Part shown: positions 16,312 through 24,376 of the stretch, one piece after another
Layout of the letters: every line of letters begins with the position of its first letter
Numbering within the stretch: the stretch's first letter is position 1
DNA from: CAZHRK01 sp964534555
GTDB taxonomy: Bacteria > Babelota > Babeliae > Babelales > RVW-14
Reading direction: 5' to 3'
Assembly (NCBI GenBank): GCA_964534555.1
Contig: CAZHRK010000002.1
Span: forward strand, 124,001-188,000
Length of the DNA: 64,000 nt
The notes under the pieces: generated by a model
What the model was told of the DNA's origin: nothing
Databases searched by the model: none
Seen by the model: only the letters and a program-made list of their open reading frames with translations
Position numbers and translations under genes: made by a program

Positions 16312-18660
16312 TTAACGTGGCATAAGCACGTGGTTAAGGACTTCTTCCACGTTGTTGACGTAGTGAATCTGCAGACCTTCAAATATCTTGTCCATTCCAA
16401 CCAAATCTTTTTGATTTGATTTAGGAATAATAATGCTCTTAAGTCCGTGTTGTTTAGCAGCCAAGATTTTTTCTTTTAGGCCTCCGATAGGCAGGACATC
16501 GCCTTGCAGATTTAGTTCACCAGTCATTGCAAAGTTACCATTGATTGCTCGTTGTGTGTATGCAGAAAGGATAGATGATAGCAATGTGATACCTGCTGAT
16601 GGTCCGTCTTTTGGTATAGCACCCGCTGGTAAGTGAATGTGTAAATCATATTTTGTAAACATGTCAGCATCAATACCAAAGATGCTTGCATGTGATTTTG
16701 CATAAGTCATTGCTGCTTGAGCAGACTCTTTCATTACATCGCCAAGTTGGCCTGTCATGAGGAGTTTGCCATTTCCTGGCATAAGAACAGCTTCTACTTG
16801 AAGCACATCTCCACCATATGGTGTCCATGCAAGGCCATTTGTGACCCCGATCTTATTGCCAAGCGATACTTGTTCACCGTGTACTCTGCTTGGGCCAAGG
16901 TGCTCATGCAGGTTTTCTGCTGTGAAGTGAATTTGAGTATTTCCCTCAACAAGTTTACGTGCATATTTTGAGCAAAGTTTTTGGATCCAACGCTCTAAAT
17001 CACGTACTCCAGCTTCGCGTGTGTAGCTATGTACAAGCGCACTGATAGTGTTATCGTCGATTACAAGGCCTCTGTCTTCAAGTCCGCAGTTTTTAAGTGC
17101 TTTAGGAAGCAAGTGGTTTTTTGCAATAGCGATTTTTTCATCAAGTGTATACCCAGATATTTGAATGATTTCCATACGGTCACGCAGTGGGCCTGGGATC
17201 TGAGAAATATCGTTTGCTGTTGCAATAAACATAGCCTTAGATAGGTCGTAGTGAACGCCTAAATAGTTATCATAAAAAGAGTCATTTTGTTCTGGGTCAA
17301 GCACTTCAAGCAGTGCAGCTGAAGGGTCCCCGCGGTTTGACATACCGATTTTATCAATCTCGTCTATAACCAGCACAGGGTTGTTGCTTCCTGCTTTGCG
17401 CATAGCCTGAACAAATCTTCCTGGCATTGCACCAACGTATGTTCTGCGGTGCCCACGAATTTCAGACTCATCATATACTCCGCCAAGTGAAATTCTGAAG
17501 AAGTTTCGACCAAGGCAATCTGCAATTGATTGTCCAAGCGATGTTTTACCGATTCCTGGAGGGCCAAAAAGGCACAATATTGGCGTGTGGCAATCCTGCT
17601 TAAGAAAGCGCACAGAAAGATAATCAAGGATACGGTCTTTGACTTCATCAAGCCCGTAATGATTCTTATCAAGCATCTCTTTTGCGTGTTGAATGCTTGT
17701 ATTATCTTTTGTTAGGTTACCCCATGGCATAGCAACTATCCACTCGAGGTAGTTTCTAATTACCGTAGCTTCCATCGAGTCTGGCGGTGTTTTTTCAAGA
17801 CGACGAAGTTGACGCTGCGCTTCTGTGCGAGCTTCTTGTGTTAGAGGGAGAGAGTGGATCTTACTTTTCAGGTCGTCCATCTCCATGTCAGCTTCTTCAC
17901 CAAGCTCTTTTTGAATTGCTTTAAGCTGCTCACGTAAGTAGTACTCACGTTGAGATTTATTAATTGATTCACGAGCATTTGTTCTGATTCGCTCTTGCAT
18001 CGAATTAAGCTCAAATTCGTTATTCAAAAAGTCATGAATACCTTCAAGCAAAAGAGCGATATTCTCTTTTTCAAGCAATGCTTGGGCTTGAGCAACATTC
18101 AAATTAAGATGCGATAAAATAAAGTCTGCGATTCTTTCAGGATCTTGGATTTGCGCCAAGATTGCCTGAAAGTCAGGGCTGAACATTCTTCCGCTGTTAG
18201 CCATACGCTCAACAACTGCAAAGAGATTGCGCGTATGGGTATCAATAACAGATGCCTCAACTCTGCGGGCTTCTTCAGGGCTTATAACAGCAACTCGTGC
18301 TTGAAGGAGCTCTTGGTCAGAAAGAACCTCTTCAACATTAGCTTTGCATAGTCCCTGCGTTAAAACTTTAATGCCACCTTCTGGTAGGTGCATGATACGC
18401 ATGATATTACTTATTGTTCCAACTTTGTACAAATCATGTATGCCAATAGGCCCATGGTAATCAGCCGTCTGCTGCCGTGCTGCCAGAAGTAGTATTTTTT
18501 TATGTGTCTGCATAGCTTGTTCCACACCCTTGATGATTTTTTCATCAAGAATGAGCAGAGGCACCACCATATGTGGAAATACCACGACATCTATTGTCGG
18601 TATGATTGGAATCAAAGCTGGGATGTCGTCGTGTGTATGGTCGCGATTATTGAAAGACAT
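16312..18660 (-). CDS. lon: ATP-dependent protease Lon
   Basis: Lon degrades misfolded and regulatory proteins in the cytoplasm. The 782-residue product has the N-terminal substrate-binding LON domain (PTIDVVVFPHMVVPL), a central coiled region and an AAA+ domain with Walker A GPPGIGKTS near residue 367. The C-terminal protease has catalytic Ser in DGPSAG (near 686) and Lys in the GGLKEKILAAK segment (near 729). The length is normal. A GGGGGAGGAAG site precedes the start. It is transcribed alone, divergent from the LolD-like gene. Confidence 0.96.
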   Translation of the reverse strand: MSFNNRDHTHDDIPALIPIIPTIDVVVFPHMVVPLLILDEKIIKGVEQAMQTHKKILLLAARQQTADYHGPIGIHDLYKVGTISNIMRIMHLPEGGIKVLTQGLCKANVEEVLSDQELLQARVAVISPEEARRVEASVIDTHTRNLFAVVERMANSGRMFSPDFQAILAQIQDPERIADFILSHLNLNVAQAQALLEKENIALLLEGIHDFLNNEFELNSMQERIRTNARESINKSQREYYLREQLKAIQKELGEEADMEMDDLKSKIHSLPLTQEARTEAQRQLRRLEKTPPDSMEATVIRNYLEWIVAMPWGNLTKDNTSIQHAKEMLDKNHYGLDEVKDRILDYLSVRFLKQDCHTPILCLFGPPGIGKTSLGQSIADCLGRNFFRISLGGVYDESEIRGHRRTYVGAMPGRFVQAMRKAGSNNPVLVIDEIDKIGMSNRGDPSAALLEVLDPEQNDSFYDNYLGVHYDLSKAMFIATANDISQIPGPLRDRMEIIQISGYTLDEKIAIAKNHLLPKALKNCGLEDRGLVIDDNTISALVHSYTREAGVRDLERWIQKLCSKYARKLVEGNTQIHFTAENLHEHLGPSRVHGEQVSLGNKIGVTNGLAWTPYGGDVLQVEAVLMPGNGKLLMTGQLGDVMKESAQAAMTYAKSHASIFGIDADMFTKYDLHIHLPAGAIPKDGPSAGITLLSSILSAYTQRAINGNFAMTGELNLQGDVLPIGGLKEKILAAKQHGLKSIIIPKSNQKDLVGMDKIFEGLQIHYVNNVEEVLNHVLMPR

Positions 18661-18867
18661 TTTCTTCCTCCCCCTGTGATTTGCGCAGCAAAATTAAGAA
18701 AAAATCCTCGTGTTATGCCTTCTTTTCCCAAAATCTTTTAAACTGCACAACAGGCGAGGCCCAAATAAAGTCTGCGATGTCCTAAAAACAAGCGTACGTG
18801 ATTTAAATATTGTATTGCAAGATTTGTTGTCTTGTGCGATTGTAAGGGGCTTATAAGGAATTATTCT

Positions 18868-19554
18868 ATGCATGTGATTGATCAGATCAGCTTAAGAAGT
18901 ATTGTGAAAAACTTTAAACAGCCGGGCAAGGCGCTTACCGTCCTTGATGACGTTACGCTCACATTTTACCAGGGGCAGACCTATGCGATTAGGGGTGTTT
19001 CTGGTAGTGGCAAATCAACGCTTATGCATATCGCCGCTGGCTTTGAAAAACCAACGCATGGGACTGTCTTATGGGGTGAGCATGATCTTGCTCATATTCC
19101 TAAAAAATCAAAACAACTTTTGTATACAAGCTCTCTGGGTTTTGTATTCCAGCACCATTACCTTGTTGCAGAGTTAACAGTCGCACAAAATATCATGCTT
19201 CCAGGAATGCTCAGCGGTATGTCTACCTCTGCTTGCCGTCAGCGTGCTGGTGAGCTGCTTGATTGGGTTGGCTTGAGTGATAAGGCTGATCAGTTTCCTG
19301 CGTATCTTTCTGGAGGGCAGCAGCAGCGCTTGTCTCTTGCTCGAGCGCTTTTTAATAAGCCGCGTATTCTTTTTGCAGATGAGCCAACCGGTAATCTTGA
19401 TGCTGATAACGCTCAGCGTATGGCTGATTTAATGCTTCTTGGTGTGCATGACTGGGGCATGGGACTTGTAGTGTGTACTCATGATGAACAAATTGCTGGC
19501 ATGATGGGAACTCAGCTACTGCTGGAAAATTGCAAATTACAGCGCATGAGTTAA
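18868..19554 (+). CDS. ABC transporter ATP-binding protein, LolD-like
   Basis: The chosen ATG at 18868 has an AAGGA site; a TTG 36 bases upstream has none. The 228-residue ATPase has Walker A GVSGSGKST, the signature LSGGQQQRLSLARAL, Walker B ILFADEPTGNLD and the switch His in VCTHD. It most resembles the LolD/MacB/FtsE group, which powers lipoprotein release or similar membrane-extrusion pumps. The permease (LolC/E type) is not next to it: murJ follows after about 105 bases. The ATPase is certain, the LolD assignment likely. Confidence 0.75.
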   Translation: MHVIDQISLRSIVKNFKQPGKALTVLDDVTLTFYQGQTYAIRGVSGSGKSTLMHIAAGFEKPTHGTVLWGEHDLAHIPKKSKQLLYTSSLGFVFQHHYLVAELTVAQNIMLPGMLSGMSTSACRQRAGELLDWVGLSDKADQFPAYLSGGQQQRLSLARALFNKPRILFADEPTGNLDADNAQRMADLMLLGVHDWGMGLVVCTHDEQIAGMMGTQLLLENCKLQRMS

Positions 19555-19659
19555 TCTATCCGGTGCGGGAAGCATTAGCTTATTTTAGTAAGCAGCTGAG
19601 CTAGCGGTATTTTATGTAATTTAAAATGCTTCGAAAAACGACAACTTTTCAAGGAAGAC

Positions 19660-21219
19660 ATGAGCCTTCACCTAAGTCGCAAATCAATCGTTAAAAAGAC
19701 AGTCCAAGTCGGGGCGCTAACATTCCTCAGCCGGATTCTCGGTGTTGTAAGGGAATTTTTAATGGCTCGCTATTTTGGCGTTGGCGTTATTTCTGATGCA
19801 TTTTATACGGCATTTAGAATCCCTAATTTCTTTAGGCATATTTTTGCTGAGGGCGCATTAAGCGCTTCATTCGTTCCTGTTATGACTAAAACAATGAGAG
19901 ATGGCAATCATGAGGAAGCTCATGGTTTGATAACGCTCTCATTCTTGTTTTTTGAAGGGCTTGTTCTCTTTCTTTACGCGCTTGTGCTCTTAAAGACTGA
20001 TTGGGTAATTTCATTTATAGCTCCTGGATTTTCACCTGAACAAGTTGCTTACGCTATTCCCTTTTTACAAGTGCTTTTTTCATTTTTGCTCTTCATTTCA
20101 AGTTGTGCGCTCATAGGTGGTGCACTCCACGCGGTTAATCATTTTTTTGTTCCAGCATTTGGTGCGCCTTTGTGGAACATGGTTATGATTGCAACGCTTT
20201 GGCTTTGTTTAGTTTATGCACTCCCACCGATTTACATTTGCTATGGCGTTATTGTTGGTGCGATCGCTATGTTTATCGCCCATCTGTATATATTTTTTAA
20301 GCAAGGGTACCGCTTTGGTCACGTGACAATGGGCAGCCGTGCGGCCTTTAAGCGCGTTCTATCAAAATTCTTACCGTGTTTATTTGGTGTAAGTGTTGTT
20401 GAGCTTAATATGTTTGTCAGCAGCGCTATTGCAAGCTATCTGCCAAAAGGCTCTGTCTCGCTTTTGTACCTTGGGTCAAGATTTATGGCTATTCCGTTGG
20501 GGATGTTTGCTGTCGCACTTTCGAGCACCTTGCTGCCGCATTTTTCACGTATTGTTTTGTATGCGCCACGCCGGCTTAATTTTTATCTACTTGAAGTTGC
20601 TAAGCTTGTGACATGGGTTATCGTGCCATCAATGCTTGTGCTCATGTATGTATCACATCCGCTTTTTGTGATGATGATCAAAGGTAAAGCCTCTCCAGAG
20701 CAAGTTGTGCAAGGGGGCTGGGTGCTTATGTTTTATTCTGTTGGGCTTGTGTTTTTATGCCTGAACAAAATACTTTTGAGCATGCTGTATGCCCTTAAAG
20801 ATACCAGATCAGGAACCGTAGCATCAGCGGTATCAGCTGCTGTTAATATCATCTGTGATTTAGTTGGTATGTATTATTTTGGTATTTATGGAATCGCAGC
20901 TGCAAATAGCATCTCGGGAGTTGCGATGACTATCATGTGTCTTTACATGCTCCATACGCGCCACCAGGTTGTTTTCTATCTCCCACTTTTTATGCGTTTT
21001 GTTGCTCGATTTGCCGGCCAGCTTGTTTTGAGTATAGTTGCTTTTATTGGCGTTATGTCAGTCGCAGAACCGTTTCTTATGTCTGATACAGTTGTGGCCA
21101 TGACATTTGGGCTAGGCTACTGGGCAGTTATTTTATTGCTAGGGCTAACTATTGGTTGGTTTATGTATCGATCAAGTGGTTTATTTGGGGTTAAACTTTA
21201 TTTTCTTAAGAGCTCATAA
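19660..21219 (+). CDS. murJ: Lipid II flippase MurJ
   Basis: MurJ moves lipid II across the inner membrane for cell-wall assembly. The 519-residue protein has about 14 membrane segments and the family signature at the N-terminus (LSRILGVVREFLMARYFG, then RIPNFFRHIFAEGALSASFVP). The charged residues of the central cavity are kept in this region. An AAGGA site precedes the ATG. The class A PBP gene follows after 15 bases, so flipping and polymerisation are probably co-transcribed. Confidence 0.93.
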   Translation: MSLHLSRKSIVKKTVQVGALTFLSRILGVVREFLMARYFGVGVISDAFYTAFRIPNFFRHIFAEGALSASFVPVMTKTMRDGNHEEAHGLITLSFLFFEGLVLFLYALVLLKTDWVISFIAPGFSPEQVAYAIPFLQVLFSFLLFISSCALIGGALHAVNHFFVPAFGAPLWNMVMIATLWLCLVYALPPIYICYGVIVGAIAMFIAHLYIFFKQGYRFGHVTMGSRAAFKRVLSKFLPCLFGVSVVELNMFVSSAIASYLPKGSVSLLYLGSRFMAIPLGMFAVALSSTLLPHFSRIVLYAPRRLNFYLLEVAKLVTWVIVPSMLVLMYVSHPLFVMMIKGKASPEQVVQGGWVLMFYSVGLVFLCLNKILLSMLYALKDTRSGTVASAVSAAVNIICDLVGMYYFGIYGIAAANSISGVAMTIMCLYMLHTRHQVVFYLPLFMRFVARFAGQLVLSIVAFIGVMSVAEPFLMSDTVVAMTFGLGYWAVILLLGLTIGWFMYRSSGLFGVKLYFLKSS

Positions 21220-21234
21220 TCGATTAAGGCTTGC

Positions 21235-23118
21235 ATGCGACATCGTTTGATTTTGCTTCTTGTGTTTGCTTTAGCTGCATTTGCTGGTGCTTTTATTGTT
21301 TTTTTTGAACGAGATTGGGTTGACCTCGCTTGTTTTGAAAATCTTAAAGGCGCAGCGCCCACTGTTATTTGTGATGCAGATGGAGTTGTGATTGCATCGT
21401 TAACAGTTGATAAGCGTGCACCAATTAATTATGAAGACCTTCCTGTGCACCTGATTCAGGCTTTTGTTTCTGCTGAAGACAATCATTTTTTTACGCATAA
21501 GGGAATTTCACCAAAAGGGATCATACGTTCTGCGTTGGTTAACCTTGTTCGCGGGCGTGTTGTTCAGGGTGCAAGTACCATTACTCAGCAGTTATCGCGC
21601 CTTATGTTTTTGAATCATGAGCGCACATTTATGCGTAAGATAAATGAGATATTTGTTGCGTTTCAACTTGAGCGTCAGCTGTCTAAAGAGCAGATTTTTG
21701 AACTTTATATTAATAATATTTATTTTGGGCGCGGAATTTATGGCGCTGAAGCTGCATGTAAACGAATGTGGAACATAAGCGTTGATCAGATTACGCTTGC
21801 GCAAGCCGCAACCCTTGCTGCTGTTGCCAAATCAGCAGCGCTCTATTCTCCGCTTAATGCTCCTGCAAATGCAAAAAGACGTCGAGATATTATTTTGCAT
21901 CTTATGTGTAAGCAAGGCTACATCACTCAAGAACAGCGCGATCAAGCACTTGCCGAAAAGCTTTATACGCGTGATTTTTCAGCTGGAAACCAAATGAGGC
22001 TTTATGTCCAAGAGTATATTCGCCAATGGGTTGAAGAGCGTTTCGGTAAAGAGGCGGTGTATAAAGGTGGGATGACTATTCATACAACACTGAGCGCAGA
22101 TATCCAGGAAAAAGCAGAAAAATCATTTGCGCAGGGGGTGCTTGATATCAGGCATAAAATGCGTAAACCAGTGAATGGTGGATTAATAAGCCTTGATCCT
22201 TCAACGGGTAAAATTCGTGCATGCATAGGCGGTTACGATTTTAGAGAGTCGCAGTATAATCGAGCATTTCAGGCTCAGCGCCAGCTTGGGTCAACAATAA
22301 AACCGTATCTCTTTGCGCTTGCGTGGAAAGCAGGTATTCCGATGGATGCTGTTTATGTTGATGAGCCGATAGAAATGGTCATGCCAAACGGTGATGTATG
22401 GAGACCTCGAAACTGGTATAACAGTTTCGAAGGCCCAATGACGCTGGCCTACGGATTAACGATTTCTTGCAATATTTTGGCTATTAAGTTGTTTACAAAA
22501 GTGGGAACAAATTATTTTGTTCCCTGGATATCGTTATTTGGAATTCATCGTAGGGTAAATAATTATCCATCAGCTGCTCTTGGCACGGCAGAGGGAACGG
22601 TTGAAGAAAGCGTAGCTGCATATAATGTTTTTGCGAATGATGGTGTATGGGTAAAACCATATTTAATAGATCGAGTTGTTGATCAAGACGGCCGTGAGCT
22701 TTATGCGCATCGGCCTGAGTCCAGGCGTATTATTGATTCTGTGCTTGCAACAAAAATGGTAAACCTTATGGGGCTTCGCATGAAAAGAGCCCAAAAACAG
22801 TCTCATGACGGCTGGTTTGATAGTGAATCAATTGGTAAGACCGGTTCGACTAATGGCGTGACAACAACATGGTTTATCGGTGCTACACCAGATTTAACCA
22901 CCGCTGTTTATCTTGGCTGTGATGACAACAAACCCATGGGAGATGCTCTCCTTGCTGGTAGATCAACGTTTCCTATATGGAAAGGTTTATATAAACAGCT
23001 TAAGCCTATGAAAAAAAAGTTTTATAAAAATCCTGCTGTGCGTTATAAGCTTGTGAATTGGTTCACAGGTGAACATGTTGACGAGATTGGTCCTGATGTT
23101 GTTGAACTTGCCTATTGA
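21235..23118 (+). CDS. Class A penicillin-binding protein (glycosyltransferase/transpeptidase)
   Basis: This 627-residue bifunctional enzyme polymerises lipid II and cross-links peptide stems on the outer side of the inner membrane. After one N-terminal membrane helix comes the GT51 domain, with catalytic Glu81 in AEDNHFF and the GASTITQQLSR motif. The transpeptidase domain has the active-site STIK near residue 352, SCN near 411 and KTGST near 534. It is shorter than E. coli PBP1a and resembles the PBP1A/MrcA type. It follows murJ by 15 bases, with an AAGG site. Confidence 0.92.
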   Translation: MRHRLILLLVFALAAFAGAFIVFFERDWVDLACFENLKGAAPTVICDADGVVIASLTVDKRAPINYEDLPVHLIQAFVSAEDNHFFTHKGISPKGIIRSALVNLVRGRVVQGASTITQQLSRLMFLNHERTFMRKINEIFVAFQLERQLSKEQIFELYINNIYFGRGIYGAEAACKRMWNISVDQITLAQAATLAAVAKSAALYSPLNAPANAKRRRDIILHLMCKQGYITQEQRDQALAEKLYTRDFSAGNQMRLYVQEYIRQWVEERFGKEAVYKGGMTIHTTLSADIQEKAEKSFAQGVLDIRHKMRKPVNGGLISLDPSTGKIRACIGGYDFRESQYNRAFQAQRQLGSTIKPYLFALAWKAGIPMDAVYVDEPIEMVMPNGDVWRPRNWYNSFEGPMTLAYGLTISCNILAIKLFTKVGTNYFVPWISLFGIHRRVNNYPSAALGTAEGTVEESVAAYNVFANDGVWVKPYLIDRVVDQDGRELYAHRPESRRIIDSVLATKMVNLMGLRMKRAQKQSHDGWFDSESIGKTGSTNGVTTTWFIGATPDLTTAVYLGCDDNKPMGDALLAGRSTFPIWKGLYKQLKPMKKKFYKNPAVRYKLVNWFTGEHVDEIGPDVVELAY

Positions 23119-23130
23119 GGGAGTTTCCGT

Positions 23131-23763
23131 ATGAATTACGTATTATTTTTGTTTGTTATTGTATCCTCTGGGTTTAGTGCGCTTCATCCGATGTTTGATT
23201 GGTGCTGTTGCCGTCGTCATCGTCAAGATGCTTCTAGTGAATCAACAAGGATCTTAGCTCGAGAATCAGAAGAAGCAGCTCGCCGTGCTGCAGTTGGGAC
23301 AAAAGAGGTATTTGCTCTACATGCACCTCCAGCTCCTGCAAGTATTGCCACAACAGGGCCTAGGGCACTTGTTGTTATGGTAGAGGCTGAAGCTGAAGAG
23401 CTTAAAAAACTTTTAGCTCAGGGTGTTGATTTATTGAGCAGATCAACACGCTTAAGGGATAGTGATCTTTCTGCTTTACTCGAGGGGCGTAACGCTACAG
23501 ATGCAGACTCAATTTATAACAAAGAAGACCTTGCAGACCTTTATAGCAATAAAGTTAGATTTTTTGTTTACGCTTCTTGCCGAGATGAAAAATCATTAGC
23601 AGAGGGCTTTCTGCGTAGCCTCGAGGTCTATCTCGGCGCAAACAGTGATGTGGGCGCCAAGCCATTTGCTCTAGCGACATACAATGCTCTTAGACTGCTT
23701 AATGTTCATAAGCAAAAAGGCTTGAAAAATTGCTTAATCAAAGCTGGTCTTATTGCTGCTTAA
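23131..23763 (+). CDS. Exported cysteine-rich protein, unknown function
   Basis: The 210-residue protein has an N-terminal hydrophobic export segment, then a Cys-Cys-Cys-Arg-Arg motif (DWCCCRRHRQD), an Ala-rich linker and a helical C-terminal part. A GAGGGAG site lies before the ATG, and the gene begins 12 bases after the PBP stop. It shares the CCC motif and the pattern L..L...G.DLL / EDLADLYSNK with the next gene (L..LI..G..L / DELIALYSSR), so the two look like diverged paralogues. I do not recognise a known family. Confidence 0.65.
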   Translation: MNYVLFLFVIVSSGFSALHPMFDWCCCRRHRQDASSESTRILARESEEAARRAAVGTKEVFALHAPPAPASIATTGPRALVVMVEAEAEELKKLLAQGVDLLSRSTRLRDSDLSALLEGRNATDADSIYNKEDLADLYSNKVRFFVYASCRDEKSLAEGFLRSLEVYLGANSDVGAKPFALATYNALRLLNVHKQKGLKNCLIKAGLIAA

Positions 23764-23815
23764 GGAATTGTTAATTAAATCGTGCTTTTAATGTGATACC
23801 GTATAGGGCCTTTTA

Positions 23816-24331
23816 ATGATAAAAAAATTAATGACGGTGGTTGTTTTTAGTGGATTATTAGGGTCCCTAGATACATTAACTGCTTGCTGCTGCACCAGAA
23901 GAGACTCATGTGTTGTGCGGCTTGGTAAGTATCTTGGTTGTATTGAAAAAACTCCAGCGGAGCAGACATTAGCAGAGCTTATTGATCGTGGTCTGCGCTT
24001 GGCAAAAAATCATCAAACTGATTATATGAAGGCTATTGCATTATCATATGATGAGCTGATTGCGCTCTATTCTTCAAGAGATAAAACTTTTGCTGAAAAA
24101 CGAGCCCACACCTTGTTTCATGACGGCGTTTCGCTTAATGAGGTTATAAGTGACTTTGCTAGGGTTCATGATGATCTGATTACAGATGAGCTTTTCAGAC
24201 AAGCGTTTATTAGATCGTATGATGATGTTACTGTTTTTATTAGGCTTGTTGTTAACTGTATTGTTCTACGTAATCTCAGATTGTTTTACAGACAAGATCA
24301 GATTACAGCTCAGCTTAAAAAACTTGTTTAG
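23816..24331 (+). CDS. Putative lipoprotein, cysteine-rich, unknown function
   Basis: This 171-residue protein starts with a signal peptide that ends in a good lipobox (Leu21-Thr22-Ala23-Cys24), so Lgt could lipidate it. Three consecutive cysteines followed by T-R-R match the CCCRR motif of the previous gene. The rest is helical with no known domain. It lies about 50 bases after its likely paralogue and before a terminator, so it probably ends the murJ-PBP transcript. Envelope location is inferred from the lipobox. Confidence 0.65.
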   Translation: MIKKLMTVVVFSGLLGSLDTLTACCCTRRDSCVVRLGKYLGCIEKTPAEQTLAELIDRGLRLAKNHQTDYMKAIALSYDELIALYSSRDKTFAEKRAHTLFHDGVSLNEVISDFARVHDDLITDELFRQAFIRSYDDVTVFIRLVVNCIVLRNLRLFYRQDQITAQLKKLV

Positions 24332-24334
24332 TCA

Positions 24335-24370
24335 TTAAAAAGCCCCCTTTGACAAGAGGGGGCTTTTTAA
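24335..24370. terminator. Bidirectional terminator between the lipoprotein gene and alaS
   Basis: A perfect 13-base stem (TTAAAAAGCCCCC with its complement) and a ten-base loop serve the two converging genes. Confidence 0.9.
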
Positions 24371-24376
24371 TTGCGT

